Shown here: positions 55,501 through 64,000 of the stretch, piece by piece | How the letters are laid out: each line of letters opens with the position of its first letter | Numbering within the stretch: position 1 is the stretch's first letter | Source: Pedobacter riviphilus | Lineage (GTDB): Bacteria; Bacteroidota; Bacteroidia; Sphingobacteriales; Sphingobacteriaceae | Assembly: GCF_014692875.1 (NCBI RefSeq) | Contig: NZ_CP061171.1 | Location: forward strand, 1,426,001-1,490,000 | Length of the DNA: 64,000 bases | Reading direction: 5' to 3' | Notes under the pieces: model-generated | The model's input: the letters and a program-made list of their open reading frames with translations, nothing else | Told to the model about the DNA's origin: nothing | Databases searched by the model: none | Translations under genes and position numbers: made by a program

Positions 55501-56629
55501 ATTGTACGAGAAATTTTATCAAGACCCTGGTAACAAATCAGCTAAGGGCGGTTTTGGAATTGGGTTATATCTCGCTAAAAATTTTATCGAAATGCATGGA
55601 GGAACGATTAACTATACCAGTATAGAAAATAAGGGTACTACCTTTAATATTGCTTTGTTAAGAGGCGTAAGTCATTTTAAAGAGGCCATCATATTGCAGG
55701 AAGAATTAATCGATACCGACTCTTCATTGTTTAAAGAATTGATAGAAGATGAAATAAGCGCTAATAAAATTGTAGAGGCTGCTGAAGGGCAAATAGTAGA
55801 TAACCAGCTCGCCATAGAATTAAAAAGCATGCTTATTATTGATGATAATATCGAAATAAGGGAATATCTTAAACAGGTTTTTAGAATGGATTATCACCTT
55901 TACGAAGCCAGCAACGGCGAAAAGGGCTATGAAATGACAAAAGAGCTACTTCCCGATATCGTAATCTGCGATGTGATGATGGACGGCATAACGGGTATAG
56001 AGCTATGCAGTAAAATAAAAGAAGATGTTTCCATCTCTCATATTCCGATTATTTTGCTTACAGCTATTTCTGCACCAGAAGTTAAGCTTAAAGGAATAGA
56101 AGGTGGCGCCGACGATTACATTAGTAAACCTTTTGATAAGGATTTTTTAAAGGCAAGGGTTGCCAGTATATTAAAGAGTAAAAATGCACTGCAAAGGTAC
56201 TTTTACAATGAAATTACACTTAACTCAAACAACACCAAAATCTCGGCAGAATACAAAGAGTTTTTAGATAACTGTATCCGTATTGTAGAAGAACATCTTA
56301 CCGACCCTGATTTTAATATCGATGCCCTGTCAACTGCCCTGGGCATGTCGAGATCTAATTTATACCGCAAAATAAAATCCATTTCAGGCCAGTCTGCCAA
56401 TGGGTTTATCCGTTTTATCAGGTTAAGGAAAGCGGCCGAAATTTTTATCAATACAGATAAAACCATTCAAGAAACTTCTTATATGGTAGCCATTACCGAT
56501 CCTAAATATTTTAGAGAGCAGTTTTATAAACTATTTAACATGAATCCATCACAGTATATTAAAAAATTCAGGAAGCCCTTTTCTAATCATATCCAATTAA
56601 ATTCAACTGGCAAAAAAGATAAATCATAA
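52505..56629 (+). CDS. Hybrid two-component system regulator (HTCS)
   Basis: This 1374-residue one-piece regulator typical of polysaccharide loci has a signal peptide to about residue 22 and a periplasmic two-bladed sensor made of repeated 'Reg_prop' segments (WIGTENGLCKYD, FWVGTMNGLNRFD, LWVGTDDGFNLFN and more). A Y_Y_Y domain (about 700-780) and a membrane segment near 790 follow. The kinase core has H843 in NVSHEFRTPLTL and N-box NLLSNAIKF. The receiver has D1156, and an AraC-type DNA-binding domain (about 1270-1374) ends the protein. ATG 52505 was chosen over a TTG at 52493. It sits between the GH31 gene and the SusC/SusD pair it should control. Confidence 0.95.
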   Translation: MRFIKAFGFIVQFWLFFNSVNAQVVGKTAIPEHYVLKTYGINDGLPSKNTTVALKDKRGFVWIGTENGLCKYDGYSFKVYVNIAGDSTSLTNNYINAMAEDSDGAFWVGTMNGLNRFDPVTEKFERFYHKENDRTSLSNNKVWSILIDKTNKLWVGTDDGFNLFNKKSKTFKVYQPDAKNQYAIKGKSVNAIAEDASGNLWLGNWSKGLNKFDQKTKRFTNYVQKEIANQKNPNDIWTLCIDRDGMIWIGCYWKGDLFRFDPNSEMFTTYASGGTGNASVFNVLSLGAEKLLVGGSAGIFWVNTKLNKWQKIDELEFFANGGLYRDKTGMIWLCGKNGLSKIDFNQYKFNFISLPFGQTEIKSMISDGDNFWLGTNKGLYKYNTNNRSITRLSHSNNSNSLSSNDIINLSADLKGRLWVMSENGFDWYNEKENKFIHHHHRSALGSFFNEDVFRDLIEVNDGEYYLATDAGLKIYNDKTKTYTHYYNDPKNLGSLSNNHLYCLLKDAQGNIWIGTYGSGLSRFNPKTKKFSNYMINNSKTGGISNNIVNSLYLDSHQNVWICTRDGLNKYVAKTNTFEIYSKQNGFASNVFTDLVEDNSGKLWVTTEQGISLFDPVTKSVRNYDEKDGVYANAAICKNKKGEIYLAGNKGLVYFNPQQLKYNKEAPAVYFSDFSVFNKLILPGKDSPLKLPIYMTKSITLPYDQSVLSFGFVALNYTLSEKNQYAYFLEGFDKKWNYSGSEHKVTYTNLNPGKYILRVRASNNDGVWNMEGNSLQIIITPPWYRTWWAFCFYGLAFFGVVYAYLKYREHQSNLKFQIKLAHIESEKEKELSEKKLSFFTNVSHEFRTPLTLIINPVKELLYKNDNNVDTTDLNIVYRNAKRLLSLVDQLLLFRKADTYGEKLKVAPINLVSLCKEVFLCFIHQARSKNITLEFSCTDEVIAFYADREKIEIVFFNLLSNAIKFTPEGGRVKMLVDNSKENVIISIEDSGCGITDMAGEKLYEKFYQDPGNKSAKGGFGIGLYLAKNFIEMHGGTINYTSIENKGTTFNIALLRGVSHFKEAIILQEELIDTDSSLFKELIEDEISANKIVEAAEGQIVDNQLAIELKSMLIIDDNIEIREYLKQVFRMDYHLYEASNGEKGYEMTKELLPDIVICDVMMDGITGIELCSKIKEDVSISHIPIILLTAISAPEVKLKGIEGGADDYISKPFDKDFLKARVASILKSKNALQRYFYNEITLNSNNTKISAEYKEFLDNCIRIVEEHLTDPDFNIDALSTALGMSRSNLYRKIKSISGQSANGFIRFIRLRKAAEIFINTDKTIQETSYMVAITDPKYFREQFYKLFNMNPSQYIKKFRKPFSNHIQLNSTGKKDKS

Positions 56630-56858
56630 CTCTATTTATCTGCGCGTTTTTCTTTAATATGCCTTAAAACCTCATTTAGGCCTTAATTAGGTCTGTTTAC
56701 CCCTCAAATTTGGATTGTTTGTACCCTTTTAATATTGTTTGTTGGCGCTAATTTAGACCTCTACAAAGCAGTTCTATAACTATAAAATCTAATGGCAAAC
56801 TTTTGCTATCTCAGATATAGATCTGACCTGCTAACCAAATATTAATGTGCAAACCAAA

Positions 56859-59800
56859 ATGAGAAAAAAAAATCTGAAGGAATTTTCGCCTTTAAAATTC
56901 TTTAAAATTAAAGCATTGGCTTTTCTATTTATCCTATCCATTAGTTTACCGGTAACCGCTTCTTCTTTTTCCGCATTAACGGGAAAAATAAAACTGGCGC
57001 GCGAGATTGTGGTAACAGGTACCGTAACAAACGAAACCGGAGCTACATTTCCGGGGGTAGCGGTTAAGATTAAGGGAACTGAAAAAGCAGTCCAAACCGA
57101 TGCAAAAGGTAAATTTAGTATCAGTGTAGCAGCCACAACAGACGTACTTGTTTTTTCTTACGTAGGCTATACCATCCAGGAGCAAACGGTTGGAGATAGA
57201 ACAACCATTAATGTTCAGCTTTCGGCTGATACCAAAACATTAAACGAACTGGTGGTGGTTGGTTACGGAACACAGAAGAAAGCAACACTTACGGGATCAA
57301 TATCGCAGGTAAAGGGAGCTGACTTGGTGAAGAGTCCGCAACCGAACTTATCCAATTCGTTGGCTGGCCGGTTTTCTGGGGTAGTAATTAACAATAGGAG
57401 TGGCGAGCCTGGTTACGATGGTTCGAACATTACCATCAGGGGTTTGGCTACTACCGGTAGCAATAATGTATTAATCGTTGTAGATGGAATTCCCGGGCAG
57501 ATCGGCGGACTAGAGCGTTTAGATCCCAACGATATTGAAAGCATTTCGGTATTAAAAGATGCCTCTGCAGCTATTTACGGTAACAGAGCAGCCAATGGGG
57601 TAATTTTGGTGACGACTAAAAAAGGAAAAACGGGTAAACCAACTATCAATTATAGTTTTAACCAAGGTTTTAGCTCGCCAACAAGATTGCCTAAAATGGC
57701 TGATGCGGCAACTTATGCACAGATTATGAACGAAATTAGTTTCGATTCTAATCCTGCAGGAGGTCTTAATCAATCTTATACGGCAGATCAGATTGAAAAA
57801 TTCCGTAATGGTTCCGATCCATTGTTGTATCCTAATACCGATTGGACCGACCAAACTTTAGAGAAAACAGCTTTACAAAGCCAACATAGCCTTTCGATTA
57901 ATGGTGGCGGACAAGATGTGAAATATTACATGTCGTTAGGAACTGTTTCTCAGGATGGCTTGTACAAAAATGGAGCAACTAAATATAATCAATACAATTT
58001 CCGCACGAATGTAGACGCTAATGTTTCCAAATATCTTAAAGTTGGCTTATCGGTATCCGGCAGACAGGAAAATCGTTTGTTCCCTCAGGTTGCAGCCGGC
58101 GATATTTTTAGATCTATTTATAGGGCAAAACCTATTGTATCTGCTTATTATCCAAATGGTTTGCCTACAACAGGTATAGAAAATGCCAACCCTGCGGTGC
58201 AGGTTACCGATATAGGTGGAACCAGTAAATCTCCAACTCAGGTTTTAAACGGTATTTTAAGAGCTACTTTTATTATTCCTGGCGTAGAAGGCCTTTCTGT
58301 TGATGGTTTCTTTTCTGCTGATAAATCTAATGTATTTACCAAAAGCTTCAACAAACCATATCTGCTGTACCAGTACGATCCAACATCTAAAACCTATAAT
58401 AGCGTGATTACAGGTGGTAACAATCAAAAAGCGACATTAATCGAAAAACACCAAAACGAATCGTTACTTACTTCGAATATCAAACTAAATTATGCACGTC
58501 GTTTTAATTTACATGATATAAACGCTTTTGTAGGGTACGAACAAAGTGAAAATCATTTAGAATATTTCGATGCACAACGCTTTAATTTCTTATCTACCAA
58601 TTTGCCCGAACTTTCACAGGGAGGTGCGGCGGCTACCGATTATCTGAACTCGGGCTATAGCTCAAACTATAACCGTAAAAGTGTAATCAGCCGTTTGGCT
58701 TACAGTTATGATGATAAATATTTATTTGAAGGACAGTTACGTATCGATGGTTCATCTATATTTCCGGAGGGTAAGCGATTTGGCTATTTTCCTTCTGCAT
58801 CTGCAGGATGGGTGATGTCAAAAGAAAAATGGTTTAGCGATAATGTTAAATTTGTTGATAATTTAAAAATCAGGGCCTCATACGGAGCATTAGGTAACGA
58901 TAACGTAAAAGGGTTCCAGTATTTTGATAACTATGTACTGGTTGGGAACGGGTTTGTGGCCCAAAGTCCGGGAGCTGCATCATCATCCATACAACCAGGC
59001 GTAAACCTGGTAAAGCTTGCAAATCCAAACATCACTTGGGAAGTGGCAAAAAAGCTTGATATTGGTATCAATGCCACTTTGTTTAAAAACTTTAGCATTG
59101 AGGCCATTTATTTTCAGCAAAAAAGATCTGATATCTTAACCACCCGTAATGCCTCATTGCCTGGTTCTTCAGGTATTGTAAATCCATTTGATGATAAGAG
59201 TGTGAACTATACGCCGTTAGTACCTTCAGAGAATATTGGAAAGGTGAACAGTAATGGTTTCGAAGCTACTTTAGGTTATAACCACAACGGCGAAAACTTT
59301 AAATGGAATGCATCGGGAAACTTTACTTATGCTAAAAGTAAAGTGATATTTATCGATGAAGCTAGCGGTACGCCAGATTATCAACGCAAAACAGGCAGAC
59401 CATTAAATGTTGATCTGCTTTACAATGCCATTGGCATATTTAGAACACAACAGGAGTTAGATGCTTACCCACATGTTAGTGGGGCTAAAGTTGGCGATCT
59501 TAAATATCTTGATTACAATAATGATGGCAAAATAACTGCCGATGACCAAACCAGAACGCCATATAGTAACATCCCTCAAATTACTTATGGATTTACACTT
59601 GGTGCTTCTTATAAAAACTTTGATTTATCAATGGTATTAGCCGGACAAACCCAGGTAAGCCAATATGTTCTACCAGAATCAGGAAGCATTGGTAACTTTT
59701 ACAGCAGCTGGGCCGATAACAGGTTTAGTGCTGCAAACCCGAACGGAACTTATCCAAGGGTAACCGACCGTGCTTCAAATGCCATTAGTGGTGGGCAGTT

Positions 59801-60044
59801 TAATAATACTTTCTGGTTAAATGATGCCTCATTTTTAAGGCTTAAAAATGTAGAACTTGCCTATAACATTAAGGCCAGTTTCTTAGAACGCATCAATGTA
59901 TCGGGATTAAGGATTTATGCCAGTGCCTTTAACTTATTTACGATTTCTAAAGTAAAGGATTACGATCCTGAAGGAACCAGCGGTAGCGGACAGTTTTATC
60001 CGCAGCAACGCATTATTAACTTGGGCGCCAATATTAAATTTTAA
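56859..60044 (+). CDS. SusC/RagA-family TonB-dependent transporter
   Basis: This 1061-residue outer-membrane transporter has a signal peptide (about 1-40), a carboxypeptidase-D-like domain (IVVTGTVTNETGATFPGVAV), a plug beginning LVVVGYGTQKKATLTGSIS and a beta barrel ending LGANIKF. Unlike the SusC at 14559 it has no STN domain. That fits control by the adjacent hybrid regulator rather than a sigma/FecR pair. I chose ATG 56859 rather than the upstream GTG at 56847. The SusD gene follows after five bases. Confidence 0.95.
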   Translation: MRKKNLKEFSPLKFFKIKALAFLFILSISLPVTASSFSALTGKIKLAREIVVTGTVTNETGATFPGVAVKIKGTEKAVQTDAKGKFSISVAATTDVLVFSYVGYTIQEQTVGDRTTINVQLSADTKTLNELVVVGYGTQKKATLTGSISQVKGADLVKSPQPNLSNSLAGRFSGVVINNRSGEPGYDGSNITIRGLATTGSNNVLIVVDGIPGQIGGLERLDPNDIESISVLKDASAAIYGNRAANGVILVTTKKGKTGKPTINYSFNQGFSSPTRLPKMADAATYAQIMNEISFDSNPAGGLNQSYTADQIEKFRNGSDPLLYPNTDWTDQTLEKTALQSQHSLSINGGGQDVKYYMSLGTVSQDGLYKNGATKYNQYNFRTNVDANVSKYLKVGLSVSGRQENRLFPQVAAGDIFRSIYRAKPIVSAYYPNGLPTTGIENANPAVQVTDIGGTSKSPTQVLNGILRATFIIPGVEGLSVDGFFSADKSNVFTKSFNKPYLLYQYDPTSKTYNSVITGGNNQKATLIEKHQNESLLTSNIKLNYARRFNLHDINAFVGYEQSENHLEYFDAQRFNFLSTNLPELSQGGAAATDYLNSGYSSNYNRKSVISRLAYSYDDKYLFEGQLRIDGSSIFPEGKRFGYFPSASAGWVMSKEKWFSDNVKFVDNLKIRASYGALGNDNVKGFQYFDNYVLVGNGFVAQSPGAASSSIQPGVNLVKLANPNITWEVAKKLDIGINATLFKNFSIEAIYFQQKRSDILTTRNASLPGSSGIVNPFDDKSVNYTPLVPSENIGKVNSNGFEATLGYNHNGENFKWNASGNFTYAKSKVIFIDEASGTPDYQRKTGRPLNVDLLYNAIGIFRTQQELDAYPHVSGAKVGDLKYLDYNNDGKITADDQTRTPYSNIPQITYGFTLGASYKNFDLSMVLAGQTQVSQYVLPESGSIGNFYSSWADNRFSAANPNGTYPRVTDRASNAISGGQFNNTFWLNDASFLRLKNVELAYNIKASFLERINVSGLRIYASAFNLFTISKVKDYDPEGTSGSGQFYPQQRIINLGANIKF

Positions 60045-60049
60045 ACGTC

Positions 60050-61752
60050 ATGAAAATCAAATCAATATATAAAATATCATTCTTGTACCTATTTTTGGTT
60101 GCAATAGGCATTACAGGCTGTAAAAAAGACATTCTAAATGTAGAACCAACCGATATTCTTTCGCCTGCTACTATAGAAACCGATACAACCGCATTAGAGG
60201 CTTATATAACCAACCGCTATCTTGGTACACGTTTGCAGGATAAAGAAGCTGATGGATCTGCCCAGGTTTTGGTAGAGGTTTTGAATATAGCATGTGGAGC
60301 TCTTTTACAGATGAATCTATTTATAATAATGATGATGCAACCTGGTTGATCCAAAGAGGACAGCTTGCTCCAGAAAACCTGGGTAGCGCCGGTGTATATT
60401 GGGGCAGGAGTTATCGGGGGATTAGAGAGTGTAATTATGCACTGGGCGTGCTGTCTAAGATTGCAATGAGCGAGTCGCATAAAAAGAAGTTAATAGCAGA
60501 ACTTAAATTTATAAGGGCTTTCCGTTATCAGGATTTGATCAGAAACTATGGTGGAATCGTTTTGATGGGCGATAAGATAACCGAACTTTCAGATAACCTG
60601 CAAGATCCGGCATTGTTTCAACGTGCCTCGATTAAAGAATCTATAGATTATGTAGCAGCACAGCTAGACCAGGCTGCGGCAGATTTACCTTTAGATAACA
60701 GTAATAACTGGCTAATTGGTAGGGCAACTAAAGGTGCGGCACTGGCACTTAAATCGCGCTTACTGTTATATGCAGCAAGTCCATTGTACAATGCTGGTAC
60801 CTGGCAGGCGGCTGTTACTGCAGCTCAGGCCGTTATTTCTTTAAATAAATATGGAATATATACTGGTGGATATGCAAACTTGTTTTTAACTGACCAAAGC
60901 AATGAAGTTATTTTTGCAAGATTGTTTACCAAAAATGCCAACCATACCCATTTAGAAATTGCAAACGGACCAAACGGTTATGGCGGTTGGGGCGGCAATT
61001 TGCCAATGCAGAACCTGGTAGATGATTACGAAATGGCCAATGGAAAACCGATTACAGATCCTACTTCTGGTTATGACAGTAATGAACCTTACAAAGGCCG
61101 TGATCCGCGTTTTGCAGCGACCATTTTATACAATGGAGCAGCATACCGCGAGCGTAATGTAGAAACCTTTATTCCCGGAGGAAAAGACAGTAAAGATGGA
61201 AGTGACAACTGGAACACCACAAAAACCGGATATTACCTTAAAAAATTCATGAATGATGCTTATCCATTGCAAAACCCTTGGGGCAACGCAGGTTTTCAGC
61301 CATGGATCTATTTTAGATATGCAGAAATTTTGCTTAACTATGCTGAAGCTGCGAATGAAGCTTATGGGCCTGACGCTGTTCCTGCCGGATCGACAATGTC
61401 GGCCAGACAAGCCATAAATATGGTAAGGGCAAGGCCAGGTGTTAATATGCCTGAATTGGCTGTTGGGCTTACACAGGCACAAATGCGCGATGCAGTCCGC
61501 TATGAGCGTAGGGTAGAGCTTGCTTTCGAAGAACATCGCTTTTATGATGTTAGAAGATGGAAAATTGCCGATGTAACGGAAAATAAACCTGCAGGCGGAA
61601 TAATTATTACCAAAACAGGTACTGGGTTTACCTACACGCCTAAAGTTGCTTTAGATGGGCGAAAATTTGAAACCAAACACTATTGGTTACCTATACCTAG
61701 AGCCGAAATTTTAGCATCAGGTGGTAAATTGCAGCAAAACCCTGGTTATTAA
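60050..61752 (+). pseudogene. SusD/RagB-family lipoprotein, frameshifted
   Basis: This is the partner of the SusC above. The first frame has a lipoprotein signal (GITGCKKD) and runs to GTRLQDKEADGSA, then is lost near 60261-60263. Adding one C to the CCC run gives APGFGRGFEYSMWSSFTDESIYNND, which joins the second frame through to 61752 (567 residues, normal size). The rest has the usual SusD pattern, including ALKSRLLLYAASPLYN and ERRVELAFEEHRFYDVRRWK, and ends KLQQNPGY. It should bind the target glycan at the cell surface. The lesion is probably a base-calling error. Confidence 0.9.
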
Positions 61753-61774
61753 TAAATAGAAATTAAGTTTTTGC

Positions 61775-63298
61775 ATGATAAAGCCATATCAACATCTTAA
61801 CCGTTTTTTTATTTGCCTTGCTGTGTTTTTCTATGGCGAAACAGCCCTTGCACAAGAAGCTGTTGTAAAGATAGAGATCGATCCGGCAATCACATTCCAA
61901 ACTATAGAAGGCTTTGGTGCCTCTGATGCATGGACTTGTCAATTTGCCGGATTATGGCCTGCAGAGAAAAGGGAGAAAATGGCTGATTTGCTTTTCAGTA
62001 CCCAAACTACAAAAACGGGTCAGCCCCTAGGTATTGGCCTTAACATGTGGCGTTTCAGTATTGGTGGCGGCAGTGCCGCCCAAGGTAAGGCAAGCGATAT
62101 TGGCGACGAATGGCGTCGTCAATACGCTTTTCTGCAACCAGATGGTCGTTATGATTGGAATGCAATGCCAGGGCAGACCTGGTTTTTAAAGGCCGCTAAA
62201 ACCCGTGGCGTAAAACAGTTTATCGGCTTTGTAAACAGTCCGCATGTGCTTTTTACCAAAAATGGAAAAGCCTATTCCACAGATGGTAACTGCAACCTGA
62301 ATTTTGATAAACTGCCCCAATTTGCAGAATACCTTGTTACTACCATAAAAGGAATAAAAAAAACAACCGGAATAGAACTAAATTACCTTAGCCCTGCAAA
62401 CGAGCCACAGTGGAAATGGAATGAACACAACCAGGAAGGTTGCCCATATAACAATATCGAACTTGCTCAACTTTATAGGGGTGTTAATGAGGCTTTTGTT
62501 AAAAATCAGGTTAAAACCAAAATACAAATAGGAGAGGCTGGCCAACTCGATTATTTATATGATAATGGAAATGCCACAAAGGGAAATCAGGCATATCAAT
62601 TCTTTAATGCTTCATCTCCGAATTATGTTGGCAACCTTTCTCATATAGATCAATCTATTTCTGGTCATAGCTATTTTACAACAAGTCCTGAACAAAAATT
62701 TATTACTGTCCGTAAAAAAACAGCCGAAGCAGTAGCGCAAATAAAAGGTTTAAGATATTGGATGTCTGAATATTGTGTACTTGGAGATGATGTGCTTAAA
62801 GGCGAAAAACGTGATTTGGGTATGGTAACCGCCCTTTTTATTGCAAAGTTGATCCACCACGATCTCGTTTTATCAAATGCTACATCATGGCAGTGGTGGT
62901 TAGCCGTATCGGCAGGCGATTATAAAGATGGGCTGGTTTATATTGATAAAAACAAAACAGATGGGCAGGTGTATGATAGTAAATTGTTATGGGCTTTAGG
63001 TAATTATAGCCGTTTTATTGGTGCTGGCAGTAAACGGCTTCAGGTTAAAACAATTGAAGAAAAAGTGCCACAGGTGTATGTATCATCTTACTTGCAAAAT
63101 AAAAAGCTCGTAACGGTAGCCGTTAATCCTACAGAAAACGATCTCGATCTGGATATTGATGTAAAAGGGAATGAGCAAAGTTTTGTACAAACCTATGTTA
63201 CTTCAGCCGAATACAGTTTGTCGCCCTACAAACAATATCAGGATACGAAACGTGTTCGTGTTCCTGCTAAATCTATAACCACCATACTCAGTAATTAA
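61775..63298 (+). CDS. GH30-family glycoside hydrolase (endo-beta-1,6-galactanase-like)
   Basis: This 507-residue exported enzyme (signal peptide ending ALAQE) has a (beta/alpha)8 barrel and the small beta domain of clan GH-A. It opens with TIEGFGASDAWTCQFAG. The acid/base is E210 in SPANEPQWKW and the nucleophile E332 in WMSEYCVLGD. The sequence is closest in style to the GH30 endo-beta-1,6-galactanase group, which attacks side chains of type II arabinogalactan. A related GH30 specificity cannot be excluded. It follows the SusD gene by 22 bases and belongs to the same locus. Confidence 0.85.
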   Translation: MIKPYQHLNRFFICLAVFFYGETALAQEAVVKIEIDPAITFQTIEGFGASDAWTCQFAGLWPAEKREKMADLLFSTQTTKTGQPLGIGLNMWRFSIGGGSAAQGKASDIGDEWRRQYAFLQPDGRYDWNAMPGQTWFLKAAKTRGVKQFIGFVNSPHVLFTKNGKAYSTDGNCNLNFDKLPQFAEYLVTTIKGIKKTTGIELNYLSPANEPQWKWNEHNQEGCPYNNIELAQLYRGVNEAFVKNQVKTKIQIGEAGQLDYLYDNGNATKGNQAYQFFNASSPNYVGNLSHIDQSISGHSYFTTSPEQKFITVRKKTAEAVAQIKGLRYWMSEYCVLGDDVLKGEKRDLGMVTALFIAKLIHHDLVLSNATSWQWWLAVSAGDYKDGLVYIDKNKTDGQVYDSKLLWALGNYSRFIGAGSKRLQVKTIEEKVPQVYVSSYLQNKKLVTVAVNPTENDLDLDIDVKGNEQSFVQTYVTSAEYSLSPYKQYQDTKRVRVPAKSITTILSN

Positions 63299-63429
63299 TT
63301 TTCTTAGTCAGGAATTATAAAGCGCCCTATTTTTTTATACCAATCATTTTGTTTTGTGCTGAAAAGCATTTTACAAATCGATATGGGAAAACTATGCTTT
63401 CGATTTTTTAAATACTTAATACATCTTAA

Positions 63430-64000
63430 ATGAAATCTACCCTTAAACACGTAATGATTAAAGTAATTTTAATTACTTGTTTTGCCAGCTTTGGTGCGTT
63501 TGCACAGGTTAAGCATACTTTTAAACTCGCAGACTCCGTTTTTCTGCTCGATAATAAACCCTTTCAGATCATTTCAGGAGAAATGCATTACCCCCGTATA
63601 CCAAGAGAAGCCTGGCGCGATAGAATGAAAATGGCTAAAGCCATGGGCTTAAATACCATTGGTACCTATGTATTTTGGAATGTGCACGAACCGCAGAAAG
63701 ATCAGTTTGATTTTTCTGGTAATAATGATATTGCCGAATTTGTCCGTATTGCAAAAGAAGAAGGCTTATGGGTATTGCTTCGCCCTAGTCCGTACGTATG
63801 CGCCGAATGGGAATTTGGCGGTTATCCATTCTGGTTACAGAACATTAAAGGCTTACAGGTAAGGAGTAAAGAAGCACAATATTTAAAAGAATATAAGGAA
63901 TATATTACCGAGATCGGTAAACGTTTGGCGCCCTTGCAGATTAACCATGGTGGCAACATTTTAATGGTGCAGGTAGAAAACGAATATGGTTCTTATGGAA
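63430..64000 (+). CDS. GH35 beta-galactosidase, partial (runs off the window)
   Basis: This open frame runs from ATG 63430 to the end of the window (190 complete codons). After a signal peptide (ending GAFAQV) it contains GEMHYPRIPREAWRDRMKMAKAMGLNT, YVFWNVHEPQ, LRPSPYVCAEWEFGGYPFWL and the acid/base motif QVENEYGSYG, all hallmarks of GH35. It would remove terminal beta-galactose, complementing the GH30 enzyme upstream. The gap of 131 bases before it has no clear terminator, so it likely shares the locus. Confidence 0.93.
   Translation, partial: MKSTLKHVMIKVILITCFASFGAFAQVKHTFKLADSVFLLDNKPFQIISGEMHYPRIPREAWRDRMKMAKAMGLNTIGTYVFWNVHEPQKDQFDFSGNNDIAEFVRIAKEEGLWVLLRPSPYVCAEWEFGGYPFWLQNIKGLQVRSKEAQYLKEYKEYITEIGKRLAPLQINHGGNILMVQVENEYGSYG

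Noticed and set aside
18300..60265. Programmed -1 frameshifting as explanation for the four broken genes
   Set aside because: None of the sites shows the A/T-rich slippery heptamer plus pseudoknot expected, and the genes belong to families that are never frameshifted.

Overview
The window looks like a chromosomal segment of a Bacteroidota bacterium of the Pedobacter/Sphingobacteriaceae kind. The supporting signs are low GC with A-rich ribosome-binding regions, canonical -7 boxes (TAnnTTTG), two SusC/SusD pairs, an ECF sigma/FecR module, a one-piece hybrid two-component regulator, several LytS/LytTR systems and many secreted peptidases and glycosidases. No rRNA, tRNA, CRISPR array, phage or transposase gene was seen.

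Layout. (1) 0-5.8 kb: a LytS-type kinase and LytTR regulator overlapping by 20 bases, then a secreted DUF1223 thiol protein with a tiny downstream gene, a DoxX-like membrane protein on the other strand and a YeiH-type transporter. Three of these promoters carry paired GTCT repeats 21 bases apart, which I read as the LytTR operator. (2) 6-12.6 kb: a secreted TIM-barrel protein, hypothetical genes, a cold-shock-like protein, a second LytTR regulator and kinase separated by a 48-residue Ser/Thr-rich peptide gene on the opposite strand, and a flavin-dependent oxidoreductase. (3) 12.8-21.3 kb: ECF sigma, FecR, SusC, SusD and a fused phosphodiesterase/alkaline phosphatase, probably a phosphate-ester scavenging locus. 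(4) 21.5-32.1 kb: a lone receiver protein plus a hypothetical gene paralogous to one at 7.9 kb, an aminopeptidase P, a DUF5695-like protein, a GH127 enzyme and a second aminopeptidase P. A pair of ~200-base structured direct repeats lies at 32.1-32.65 kb. (5) 32.7-47.4 kb: M1 peptidase, a complete four-enzyme trans-4-hydroxyproline pathway, AraC regulator, DUF885 peptidase-like protein, APC permease, DPP-IV-like S9 peptidase and a NIPSNAP protein. Together with the aminopeptidases P this looks like an island for Pro/Hyp-rich peptides such as collagen. (6) 47.5-64 kb: a lone receiver lacking its phosphoacceptor Asp, then a polysaccharide utilisation locus: a modular GH31, hybrid regulator, SusC, SusD, GH30 and the start of a GH35 beta-galactosidase. 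The GH30/GH35 pair suggests a galactan or arabinogalactan substrate.

Four genes (two susD, one aminopeptidase P, the GH31) are each broken by the loss of one base in a short G or C run. The shared signature suggests homopolymer undercalling in the assembly more than four independent mutations.

No wholly new system is proven here. The strongest leads are the LytTR operator set, the Ser/Thr-rich peptide nested between a kinase and its regulator, the lone-receiver and paralogous hypothetical families, small terminator-ended RNAs with a shared TTAG..AGGAG core, and the structured direct repeats.
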